Shown here in pieces: positions 28,301-42,000 of a DNA stretch of 64,000 nt. Numbering within the stretch: position 1 is the stretch's first letter; each line of letters starts with the position of its first letter. Location of the stretch: the NCBI GenBank assembly GCA_903632075.3, contig CAHIKZ030000580.1, positions 1,882,001 through 1,946,000 on the forward strand, given 5' to 3'. The notes under the pieces were generated by a model that searched no databases, was not told the DNA's origin, and worked only from the letters and a program-made list of their open reading frames with translations. The stretch comes from Acanthosepion pharaonis (taxonomy: Eukaryota > Mollusca > Cephalopoda > Sepiida > Sepiidae). The translations under genes were made by a program, and so were the position numbers.

Positions 28301-31300
28301 ACGAATCCAAAATTGCAAAGATTAATAAACAGTTACACAATTCTATTTTTAAAATAATTTTTTTTTTTTTTACTTAATTTATTCTCTATTTTCATCTATG
28401 AAAGTTTAAACGTGACATTATTATGAAACAATCATGTGATCTAAGAGTCCTGTCTCTTTACAAAGAAATTAATTTAAGAAAATTTTATAGTATTTAAAAA
28501 AAATTTTTATTTTTGCATAAAGCATCTTCAAAAGGTAAATAAAAGTTAAATTATTAGATAATTGCTGGAAATATGTTCATTTGTAAAAATTACGAGGTAG
28601 TTAAAAAAAAAAAAAAAAAAAAATTTTTTGTAAATTTTGTATCAATTCTATCCAGCCAGCAAGGTCAAATTTACTGTATTGCTAACTGAACGCTCCTCTG
28701 TGGCCAAATCGGTAAATACACGTCAAGCTAAATGATGGTTCCATATAGGATACAGGTTTGAATCCTGTCAGAGGACGAATATTTTCTGTGAAAATTTCTT
28801 GGACATTCAGGCCGGTAAATGTTGTTTAATACTGTTTATTATAAACAGAGCATTTACTTAAATATTTGTATCTATAAAAAGAATGTATAAACATAAAAAT
28901 GTCTTAAAATAATTGTCGGACTTTGTCCATTTCATAATGTGTGACATCATATATATTTTTTTTTTTGTTTTTCTGGAAGAATTTTAAAATCAATAAAATT
29001 TGTTTTGTTTACAGATTTCTTAAAATTAAGAAAATAGCTGCTTTTAAGAAAATTTTAAGAAGTCAAAATTAAATTTGACATTCAATCTATATAATATTCT
29101 ATCTGAAATACGCCAGAATATTTTACTTACTGGAAATAATAAATTTAATCATTTAGCTTTCAATTAAAGCTAAAATGAAATCTCCAAGAATGTTTTTCAT
29201 TTTTTTTAAATTCATTTTAATCTTTAGGTATCGAAACTTTATGCCGAAATAGTGGAGGTACCTAAGCAAAAGCTGGAGGAAACAGAAAAAAGAAAATACA
29301 AGGAATAAAGTGGAGATGATGTGGCGGACTATATTATTATTATTACATGCACTTATAATTTGGTGTAGCGAAAAGATTTAATGAAATCATGAAGTAAAAA
29401 TAAATATAATTTTTATTTTGGCATCATTGAACAGCATATTTACCATCTTCTGTCACTATCTCCTCTCTTCTCCCAGCCAACTTTACAATTCCAACCTTGC
29501 AAAACTACTTAGTTTTTTCAACACAAAAACTGCTCTAAGTACCTTTTGTAGTCTTCCAGGGAAATTAATTTTTTTTCATTAAGACAAATATGGCTAAACA
29601 GAAGGATAAAAGTTTGATTTCGCTAATCTGACAAATGTTCAGATTAGCATTTATACTCACACCTTATTAAAAATTTAAAGTTTGGCATTTTCTACGAAAA
29701 TGGATCTACTTAGGTCATCCAGTATATCACCACTGTTATATGTCATTTTTATATCTGTAAGTCTGTCAAATGTGTCAGTATCTCTATTACAATTTTTCTG
29801 ATACTACTTTGTTTCTGTTAAATTTGGTTTGTGCTGATTTTATTTCAGATTTTTCAGATTTCTAGTTATTCAACATTTCTGTATATTGCCAGTTGTCCTC
29901 TTTTGCCATGGAAGCATTTTCCAATGTATTCATTCTATCACTGAGGTATTTTGTTTCTTTTTCTAGTGTCCCTTTCTTGGATTTTATACATCCTGTTGAT
30001 GAGCAGGTCTTTTGTCCTGTTAGTTCTCTTATTTTTTTTTATGCATATCTGCTTTTTCTGTGATACTCATTTTTTTCTATTTCTGCACATTTTTCATTGA
30101 GCCAAATTTCTTTAGCCATCCAGCATTTGTTCCTAATTTATTTGTGAGGAGTCCTATCTTCTGTGACATACCCTCTCTTTATGTGTCCCAATTAGAGTTT
30201 CTATTCTCATTGTTAAAAGCAGATACAATGGACAATCAACATATGTTTTCCTTCATATTCAGGAGTCTGTTGTCTTGCAATTTGGGTTCTTCCTTGGTCC
30301 TCTTCAATTTCCTTAGTTTCACTCTAAGTTTACATATTACTGGATGGTGGTTGCTTCTACAGTTGCTTGAATATGTAAAACTGCATTCCTGAATTTCTTA
30401 TTGATAGTTATATAGTATATTTGGTTTTCCATTTCTCCTCCCAGGCTGAAGCCATACATATCTTGGATGTTCATGAAATCAGGTGTTGGCTACTACCATA
30501 TTATTAAGAGTTCCTAGTCCAAATTTGCCAATTATTTCACCATCTTTCTTCTTGCCTACTTTGGCATTCAGGTTTCCTATGACAAGTGTAATTTCAGCAA
30601 ATTTAAATTGAGCGTTGGTATTGTCTAGTATACAAAAAAACTTTTCAATTTCATCTTCCATATTTTGTGCTGTTGGTGCATATGTGATAGATATGTTGAA
30701 AGGCTTTCTTTCAGCTTAATGACAAGAATTATTTCAGGTAGGTGACAGTATCCCAAGTACATATTTCTTTATGTCTTATTCTAATATCAGTCCTACTCCT
30801 TTCATTTTTTTTCTACCAGCATATATGAGGCTGTGTTTGTTACTGACAAAATCTCCATTGTTTCACATAAATCTAGAATATTAACTTTTAACCTGTTCAT
30901 TTCCTGCTTTATATTTTCTAACTGGCCACATTGATTTAGTGTTATTCCATGTTCTAAGAATTATTTTCTGTTTAATGCAATAGTCACTGGATAACAGTTT
31001 AATGACACTTGTTGCAAGGATTTAATTCCAATAAACTTACCCTCCTTCATGCCATTATCTTTCATAATTGCTAAAAGCCATCCCATTAAAATATGTTAAT
31101 GATACACATGTTTAAAAGATTTTTAGCTTTTAAATGACATTTTGTATTCTTTAATAATTTAATATATAAAAAATGCAACAATAATTTTTGCCATCTATAT
31201 GTAAATAAAGGACAGTTGTGTGTGTGTCCAGTTAAAACTAAAATACTACAATAATTAATTACAAAAGTAAATATATATCTAGATTCATTATCACCCAAGT

Positions 31301-31652
31301 CAGCTTTTTTTGTAAAAAAAATTGTATGATTTGTATTTATGAAGATATTTTAGAATTAAAATGCATTAGAATGCATTCAAAATTATCAAAATTAAAAATG
31401 AACAGTAATAATTCGTATTCCCAATTATGATTAATGTCCATTTTTACTTTTTAATTCTGCTGCTATTTTCAAAATGCTATAGATGTATGTATTTTTAAAA
31501 TTTCTAATCTCTTAAATTTATTTTCACATCTATAGTAAATAAAAGCATCACTTTAAAAAAATGAATATTAAAAGTAAATTTAAAAGAATATTAAATACAA
31601 TTATTTGACAGAAAGTTTAATATTTATTTATTCAAATATTCAAGTGTGCACA

Positions 31653-31685
<33 letters not shown>

Positions 31686-34600
31686 AGTTAAAGCTAAAAA
31701 AAACTACAATAATTAACACGTGTGTGGGTATGTGTTATCAACTTATTAATATTTTTCAGCCATCTTATGGAAAATAATTTTTTATTCAATCTTAAAAAAA
31801 TAAACTTTGTTTTTTTTGGTTTAAGAAGAAGGACTAATCTCATAATTAGGAACATTTCTTTCTTTCTTTTTCCCTTCATTCTGACCAGTTGCTTCATGTA
31901 TACTTGTGGGCAAATGGTGACGGTGAATGTACAGACAAACCTCTCATCTATGCCCCCCGCCCTTGGACATCAAGGCAAAATAAAAAAAATCTGCAGGAAA
32001 AAAAAAAAAAACTTCCAAATCATCAGCAATGTATTTCAAATTTTGCAAAACAAGTCGTATCAGTTCTCAAAGTGACAACTTGGTGGAAGTAGCAAGCCTT
32101 TCAATTGTAAACAAAGATGAATGTATGAGAAAATAACCATGAGAAATCTATTACTTTTGTTATTTTGATTAATATATTAATTGTTCTGCACTCATCATAG
32201 CATTGCAGGAGACGGAAAGTGTAAAAAGGAAGTGTACAAATCTAAGTATCAGTGACAAATTAGAGCTTCTTCCATCTACAGACAATCGGCTTTAACAGAC
32301 TGCCCCTCTCCACTATTAGTCCATTGACGAGAGTGTTATCTGAATTTTTAAAATTTCTATTCTCTTGAATTTATATCCATATCTATAGTAAATAAAAGTA
32401 ACTTTAAAAAAATGAATATTAAAGCAACAAAGTAAATTTATAAAGAAGAATATTAAATACAATTTGAAAAAAAAATTTGAATATTTATTCAAATATTCAA
32501 GTGTCTCTTTTCTCTTTGAATATTGTATATTTTGAGCTATAAAATTTTATCAGTACATGCAATATATATCTTTATATTAATTATCTTTGCATGCATTTTT
32601 AAAAGGCCATAAATTGGTGTATATTTGGATTAAGGACATTATCCGAAGATAGCCAACTATAAACAAGTAAAACCCTACTTTGGTGGCTTCCACACAAGGA
32701 CCTTGAAAAAATAGACTCAGTATCAGCCTAAAGGGCAGATGTCTGTTTGCGTATTATTTATTTTTTGGCCATCTTATGGAAAATAATTTTTTTATTCAAT
32801 CTTTAAAAAATGAACTTTTTTTTTTGGTTTTAACTAACATAAAAATGTAAATAATTTCTAAATTAAGTTTTATTAAAGCAAAAAGCTATAGTGAGCCTTA
32901 TTTTTTTTCAAAAATTAATTTAAATAAAATATAGTTAAATTCATAAAACAAATATTCAACATGACTAATGTTGACCATAAGTCGTGTCTGTCTCTGCTAA
33001 TTTCTATTTAACTAAAGTATTTTTTAAAATTTAAAGATAATTGCTTTTTAAAATTAAATTCTCAATGTATCTTGCTTCTACTCTTTCAAAATAATAATTA
33101 AATTCATTTACAGAGAAATATTTGCTTCTTTAATATTTAAAAGTAAAACTTTATTTACTTTAAAAAAGCTAAATTCCTCTCTAAAACAAATAATAAATAA
33201 TTATTTTTCAAAGAGTGTAAGGGTCGCTTAGTTTTTGCTAGAGAAAAAAAAATGATTAAATTAAATGTTTAAATATCTTAATTTTATTTTTTTATTAATA
33301 ATTTGAAAAAAAAGGTTAATGAATTTTTATCTATGATTTGTTTGAAAACAACATTAACAGAGTATTTATGTTAGCATTTAAATCAAAAAAATAAAGTGTC
33401 TTATATGAGGATGCTCAGCCCCCTAAGCCCCCCACCCCCATCAAGTGTGGTATTGGTATCGTGCTATTTTCCAACAAAAAAAATAATTGAATAAAAAATT
33501 ATTTTCATAAAATGGCTGAAAAATATCAATAAATTGTCAATAATAAACTATTATTCATAGATCTGAGCAACACAGTGTATCCCCACTAGTAAACTTATAA
33601 TTTCTGAGTTCAAGGAAGAACCATAGTATGGTAATATTTGTTGAGTCTGGCATATATGGATGGTTTTCTCAAACTAGCTGTTGTCTGTTACTGTCTATAA
33701 TTTGATTTACATATTTAATACTGGTTATAAATAACTATAGTAATACTAAATCCAAATTTACATATTCAAATTGATAAGCAAATATTGCAACTTATGTTTT
33801 GCGATATTTTTCCTATAATAATTATGTAAGCAAGAATAAATAAAAAAAACATCTTGCAGCATTATCTCCACAGAAAGTTACAAATGCACAATACTAAAAG
33901 TCACTTTATTGTATTCTCATAATCCACAATATGTACTTATTAGTTTTCTTCACTATTCATTACTTTGACTAATTATACTGAAATAGTAACCACATTACTG
34001 AGAAATTATCTAGTTAATGGAAACAAGTGAGAAGTCATCTAATATATTAGTGTCATGTAACAAAATTCAAAAGAAATTGTAATCACAATACATAATTGCT
34101 TTTTTAAAATACAAAGAAATTTGCCTACAGGTGTAGGTGTATAAAAAGGATTAAATACTTTATATCTCCCTTAATCCTCTTCCTGGTTACATACTTGAGA
34201 TTTATTATCTGAATGTTTAAATGTACAAGTGACACAGACTTGAAAAATATGACATACAAATTAATAAATATAACAGTAATGATCCTAAGTTATGACAATA
34301 CTTATTAAATCTTTCTTAAAGTACAAATTCCCATAAGCAGATTTTTAAGAATTCATTTTGTTCTTAAATATTAAAAACTATGACTGACAAATATCAATAC
34401 AAAAATATGAATATAACAAATATGATAGTTGATATAGCAAAGGGAGTGAATAGGGATTGACTGTGAGAGAAGAAATGGTAGTAGCAAATAACAAAAATAT
34501 CATCTCCCAAATAGGATCTGGCCAAAGCAATAAATTGGAGGCTAAGCAGGATATGCCTCTGATTGATCAAATGACCAAATTTTCAAGACACAATCAACTG

Positions 34601-35988
34601 ATGAGTACACATAATTTGACAAGACAAAGAAAAAGATGCACTCCAGATCAATAAGATCAGTCATGGTTAAGAAGAAAGGATGTTATGTTGAAGCATGCAT
34701 CTTATAACAGCAGAACTCACAGAAAGAGAGAATGTTCAATGGATTGTTGTTCTATAAACTTCTGGGGGGGGGGGAGATGTTTCTTACATTTCATAAATTA
34801 ACACTGTTTGATAAAATTATGGAATCACCAGATTTAGCAGATATTCAATTACTTTTTAGTTCAAAACAAAAAGTATTACAGATTTGCCAAAAAAATTAAT
34901 GTTTAATAACTAAAAATTCTAGCTTTATGAAATATCCCTAAAAAAAAATAAATAAAATCAATATGGTTCCCTATGACTTATGGCTCCATCCAAAACTAAA
35001 AAATATTATCATTGAAATGGAAATTTCAGATTGTGGATGAGATTAAATAGAACGTGATATGACAGTTGATGGCAATCCTGAAAGAAGACTTTGCAGGTTA
35101 TTTTGAAAACTGGAAACCTTGAAAAAGATTAAGGTGCCACTGCCCTAAGTAGGCTACTTCTTCATTTCCAAATCAAAATTTATTGTCTATTTAGACAGTA
35201 AATGTTCTTTAAGGAAAATACTATTAAAAACATTTTGTGCCAATTAATTTTAATGATCAACTTTTCCAAGAGGAAATTGTCACTAATTGTACAAAGTTCA
35301 TTTCAGAAGAAAAATACAAGAATATAATACATAAGATTTATTATTTACTATAAAAATTCAAAACTAATAACTTAGTTATTAAAAATAATATATTCCAATT
35401 TTCTAACCTCCTACAAAAGACCAATGTTCTGTTTGAATATACTTGCCCACTCTGAGAATGTTTTTCTGTAAATAAAAAATGCAAAACATCTGACATAGGA
35501 TATATTACAACCACACTATCATAGAAACTCAACTACTACTTATTGAACCATAGTGTCATGTGACAACATATTAATAAGCAGCATTAAGATCAGAGTAACA
35601 TAATACCAAAATACTAGCAAACTCAAATAGTAAAAACAGACTTATGATTCTTGAAGCAATGCTCATACAACAAAAACAACCATCAATAAATAAAAACAAT
35701 TATAACTGAAGAGATCACAACACACTTACCTTATGTCACAACACTACAAAAACTCACCAATTGTCTCTACCTACCCTGATGATGACTTAAGTTTGGAAAG
35801 TTGAAAGCTTGGACCATATTTTTTGTACTTTTTTCCTGAAACAAACTTCAGACAATTTCTGACAGAACTTTCTCGTTATCTGAGGAGGATTATTCATAAC
35901 TTGGAAAAGTCAATCACTAAAATTAAACACAATATGTGTTTTGATTTTAATAGTATTTGTCTTATAATTAGCATGAAAAACATTTTCT

Positions 35989-36021
<33 letters not shown>

Positions 36022-39000
36022 AAGAAAATACTACTTTAATATCAAGCAACAATATTTACAGATTGTATTCCAGAAGTAATCTTTGCTCCTGTAGTGTTGA
36101 TCGATGCTGGAGAACATGGTAAACTATTGGCATTTCCTTCACTGCTCTCTCCATCATCTGAAATTGACAGAAATATCAAGTATTGTAATTTTAAAAACTT
36201 GTGTTAAAATATGCAAAAATATTTTTATAATTAAAAGAATTATATATATCTTGTACAACTGTGATTGTGAAAAAAAAAAAAAAAAAATCCATGTAAGATC
36301 CAGGGCCTTCTGGAAATTATTATTGTAGGTACCTCCAATCTCTATATATCAAGTCTCTTAGAACATTATCTTCTCAAATGAATTTAGAAACCAAATTTTC
36401 TAATTACTGCTTCAAGATATTATTAAAAATAGTATACCTAATATAAAGCACTAAATAAATAAAATGAAAAATGTAATGAAGTACACAAGCCTGGAATAAA
36501 TCCTGGGAATCATACATTCTGAACTAGAAAAACCAGTACTTTGCTGCAATTTTTGCTCTTGACAGGATCTTTTTTTTTTTTTTTTTTTACAGTGAGGTTC
36601 ACCTTTTATAAGACCCAGGAGACACTTGGGATGGAGTTAGAGAGTAAGGTGCACAGTATATGCAGATAGGTGGGAAAGATAATGGTTAACCCTAGACTTG
36701 AACAAGTTAAGATTGTAGTGAACGGGGAAGCATCTTCTTGGTCAGTTCTACAAAGTAGCGGTTTGTGAAAAGAAACTGCTCAAATAGAACTCACCAATTG
36801 AATGTGAAGGGAAAGAGGGTGGTTCACTACAATGTGTGTGGTTTGGTGGGACTTAGCAGTGAAGGTTAGAACTGGTGGAACTAAGGTATGTAGTTCATCT
36901 GAACAGTTTTTATAGAAAATAGCAATAGAGCAGTGAAAGGCTAACTATATCTCGTCTGTGTGAAAGAGAGATTGCATGGTGGTAAATAATTTATCAGCCA
37001 CAAGGATATGGAGACACTTTTGAACTGTTGAGACTAGAAAGTGAAGACTGGGCAGCTCCTGAATAAATATGACAGCAGTACTCCATTTTAGGCCTGATCT
37101 GGCTCTTGTAAATGTAGAGAATAGCACAAGAAGCAAGTACTTGCTGGAATGATACAGGGAATTGACCAATTGGCCTGCATCTTTAGCAATTAATCATATG
37201 CAAAAGTTCCACTTGAGGTCTGGGTCAAGTTTGAGGCCCAATAGTCGCTCAGGACATGGTGCCTCCCTGAAGGAAGATTCATCATGACTGGTGGCTGTTC
37301 AGGATCTGATTGGCATTGATGGAGTGTAACTAGTTTGGTTTTCGAGGCATTGAATGCAACCAGCCAGTTTTCCCCCCATTGAGATGTGAGAACTAGATTG
37401 CAAGAGAGATCAGCTGCAAATCTCTAATCATGAGTTTTGAAGGTGCATGCATATCATTGTATCATCAGCATAGATATTCACAAATGATCAGATTATACTC
37501 TTAAGCAGATCGTTTAGGTAAAGTTAAAAGAGGGTTGCTCCAAGAAATGACCTCTGGGGGGATGCCTGCATTGACTGCAAGGTCCCTGGAGGACTGACCA
37601 TTAACAATTACCTTCAGAGACCTACCTGTCAGGAAGGACTTTATTACTGAGACTTCCAGTAATCCCATACCTAGAGAGCTTGAGTAGCAGCCCTTTGTGC
37701 CACACCTTCTCAAAGGCTTTTGAAATATCTAATGCTATGCTCTTTGAGGTGTATGTATTGTCTAGTGACTCACTAATTTTGTGAGTAATGGTAGTTAGAA
37801 CATCAGCAGTGGATTGGGCCAATCAAAACCCATACTGTTTGCCACTCAAGAGACTGTGCTTATTTAAATACTCAAGAACTTTATTGATTATAGCCTCAAA
37901 ATGCTTGCTAATGACACTGAGGAGACTGATGGGTCTATACTGGGAGAGGGATGCACATTCATCCGGGATTTTGTCTGGGCTAGTGGCTTTCTTAAAGTCA
38001 AGACTTTTGATAAGTCTTGAGACTTCCTGGCTTGTAATAAAAATACTACTGAGATTGTGAGATGGGGAAGTCAGAAGGGGTATTCTAATGTCAAGTTGGT
38101 GGAAAAGATTGAGGTGAAGAGCTGCACCTGATTTGTCAAATTTGTTTTATAACAGTGGGCACAGCCACTTTACCTATTCATAATTTGTTTGGTGGACTTC
38201 CAAAACTCTCAGGATCCAATTTGTTTGTTTTTAGCCTTCGGCTGGACTGCTTTGCATTTTCCAGAACTTTCTTGCAGTGATTATGGGCAATTCTGAATGC
38301 AGTAAGAGTCAAACTACACTGCTACTTACAACAGATATTGAAGTAATAGATATGGTGAGATATGGCTGCAGCACATTCAGATGCGAACCAGGGCTGGCTG
38401 GTTTTCAATGGAATTTTTGGAGGAATATAAAATTCTCCATTCCAGAAAGGATCCTTCAGCAGTTTTGAAGGCAGTATGTTTGAAGAACGTTGCGAAAGCA
38501 GCTTTCACCAAATACTGATCAAAGCAGGCAATAAGGATTAATTATATAAATGAATTCTACTCTTGTTCATTATAACTTCCTGATTAAGTTAAAAGAAATG
38601 AAATTCAAAAGCAATAACTGGTAAATTTAGTTTAATTACGAAATCAAAATCTGGTTTTTCATGTAAAAATGAATTCAAGTTTTACTGGTTTTTCAAATTA
38701 TTTAAAACAAGTTTTGTACTAATACAAAATAACACAATCTTATTTGTGGCATTTTCCACATTCCTTTCTGAAGTGCTCAAGTTGGAAGCCATTAAGTACT
38801 GTGTTGAACTGATTTTAAAGCCATGCAGGATTTTAATTTAAAATTTTACATGATCAAAATCACAAAACCTGTAACCCTTAGTGTGGTAGGGACACTACAT
38901 GTACTGTTGTTGCAATAGCAATTTTGTTCCCTGACAGAGCTTCAGGCTGGTTTTGAATTCAGTGTTTATTTGAGTTTTTTTTTTTTTTTTTTCCTTCACC

Positions 39001-42000
39001 TCAACTGGTTTCCACACAAGGTTATGGGACCTGCTATTTACACACAGCTAGGGAAGAGAAGAGATGGTATTAGCACGCAAGAGAAATGTAATGAACTTGC
39101 CTGGAATTTAAACTCGGCTCTCCGATTCTGCAATTTTACCCCCTATCCATTACTCCATGCCTAGATAGTACTTCTTCCTATCTTGGGTAGGAGGTACATG
39201 TAGTAAGTAATAATATTCTTTTAAGAAAGATTTTGCTTTCATTCTGGAAAGCTTTCATATTAATTAATAATTTTTAAAAAATTCTACACTTTTACAAAAT
39301 GGAAATTAAGAAAATAAAAAGGTAGGTATCTTGAAACAAATTAATATATCCACAATTTACAGTATAAGCATCTTTAGACAGTTCATATATGACTGTTAAA
39401 CCATGTATAAATTTATTATACTATTTTACCAATAGAACTGGCACCAAGCACACAATCCCAGCAGACAAAACTTGTTGACAAACTGTCATCACTGTGTATA
39501 CAACACAAATAATTTTCAAAATTCAGGAAAGGCTCTTACCACTTTGAAATAATCATTATGCTTCTTAAATATAGCTTACTTTTGGTAGATTTTTCCATCC
39601 TACTGAGAGATTATAGGCCACTGTCAATTTTAGTTTCATTCCGTGGACATAAAATTTATATGAAAAAATTTTACTTGATTTCGGAAGTTTCGATGCCATA
39701 GAGTCTAAATCTAAAGTTCTCCAGGTGAGAATTGCACATTTTTTTATAAATTGCATTTTAAATTGAATATTTTATCGGTAAATTTGAGCATAAAAATAAA
39801 TTAGGGGAGGTAATAATTGAGTAAATATGACATTCCTTAGGCTAGTAGTTATCTCCCTTAAATTCAAAAATTTTAAAATACGGCGAAAATGAATTCCCCG
39901 AATATTTGTGCAATACATTTTGATGGTGATGAAAACAATAGGTACAATTTGTATCATGCTAGCATGTATTTAAGAAATCAGTTTATTTCTGTGGAATCAC
40001 CAATATCTTGGCCTCCTAAGAGCAATAGTGTAACTACAGAATGTGCTATGAAGATAATTCCTGTAGAACTTTTTAATGCTTTGGCATTGATGTGTGGTCT
40101 TTCTGATGAAGTTGAAATGAAAAATAGATTTATTACTGTGTCTGAGAAAGATAAGAGAAAGCTACTTGCCATAGCACAAGATATTCTGAACCTTTCTCAC
40201 AAAGGAAATTTGTTTTTACCAAAGCATTATGCACTGGGAATGGCTGTTCGACACTGGACTGGTCAGTCAAAACTTATAGTCATTTTAAATGGGTTTGGGC
40301 ACTCTATAAGCCACAGCACAACTCTAGAACTGGATATGGCTTTGGCTGAACAACAACTATCAAAAAGTAACATTCCAGAGAGTTTTAAAAAGAAACCTTT
40401 TACACATTTAGCCTGGGATAATAATGACTTTGGAGAAGAAATTCTGAGTGGTAAGGGAACAACCCATAATACAAATGGGATCATAGTGCAGCAGCTAACT
40501 TCTGATCACTTATCACATATTGAAGATGTCGCAATAGAAAAAGACCAGCCCCAAATGATCAGGAGTAAGAAGCGCAGTGTGATGCTAAATGAAACACCCA
40601 TACCAGAATATTATGTGGCAAAAAAAGTAGGCCCTTTCCTACCTTCAGTTTCAATTGACAGCATTCAAAATGCTTTATTTAAATCATTTTGTGAGACCAA
40701 AACAAGCATTACTGATTTGGCTATGACCATGATCAATATGCACTGTGAAAGTGACAACCAAAACACTACTCCAATTCCAGGTTGGACAGGTTTCAATATT
40801 CTTTTATTACAGGACCAAATACCACCAAAAAGCAATATTGGATATTTGCCTGTGGTCAATGGTAACCCAACTCAACTAAGTACTGTGAATGCAGTATTTT
40901 TGAAAAGTCTTGCTATTGCTGATGAGCTTGAAACTGAATGTATTGTATTAACATTTGATCTTGCATTTTATGCTAAAGCACAGCAAGTATGTTGGAATGA
41001 TACCATGTCTTGTATGCAAAAAACAGTTGTCAGACTTGGTGAGTTCCACATCTGGATGTTGTTTCTCAGTGTCATTGGAAAGCGCTTTGAAGATTCGGGG
41101 CTAGCTGATGTCCTACTTGAAGCTGGAACAGCGGCACAAGGATCACTACCTGGAGTCATGAAAGGCAGGCACTATAATCGAAGTGTCAGAATCATAAAAA
41201 TTATGTCTGAAGCCTTAAGGAGGAACTCCTATCTACTTTTATTGAAACACAAAGTGAAGAAAAAAAAAAGCTAAATTCATTGCATTGTCTAAAAATTTAT
41301 ATTATGCTTTTCCCAAAACACAATTCCAAGATCTCTGCACATCAAATGATTTTAAAGAGTTTGAAAGCAAACTATCCTTATTTATTCAAGAGATATGCCG
41401 CCAATTTCCAACTTTTGCATTTTGGATGAGTTACTTGAATATGGCAGATTTGTTTTTAAATTTTATTCGTGCTACACGAACAGGAGATTGGGCCCTTCAC
41501 CTTAAATCAGCAGCAGAAATGGTACCTTGGCATTTTGCATATGACCATTTGGACTATGCTAGATATCTTCCTGTTTATATCTATGAGATGCTTGCTGTTC
41601 CAGATACCCACCCTGCAATAGCAAAGCATCTTGCTGCTGGGGATTTTGTAGTTCAGCAACAAAACCAGTACCCCTTTAGTCAGATGGCAATGGACTAGAC
41701 GAGTGAACAAACAATGAATAGAGATAGCAAGACCAGGTGGGCAGATTGGATTCTCAAATAATGACAATGCTGTTCATCGTTGGATTTTATCTTTTAATCA
41801 ACGTGCTCAAATCTCTAAAAACTGTACTGAAATGACTGGAAAAGGAGAGGGCTGCCATAATAAAAAAAGACCTGAGTAGTTCTCGATATCAAAAGGATGA
41901 AGCAGATATTCAGAGTGTCATGCAGACAATTGAGTCTATGCAAAATCCATTTGCATATTGTGAAAAAGAATTAATTAACATTGCATCTGGCCAAGTAGCA

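Noticed and set aside
31722..32092. Overlapping plus-strand frames around 31.7-32.1 kb as a gene
   Set aside because: Lys/Asn/Phe-rich text from AT-rich and A-run sequence, without domains or splice logic.
35409..35466. Minus-strand stretch between TTTACAG and GTTAGA, possibly another ARAP-like exon
   Set aside because: Its length would end in a phase that does not fit the next exon at 27212, and its text resembles no PH or linker sequence.
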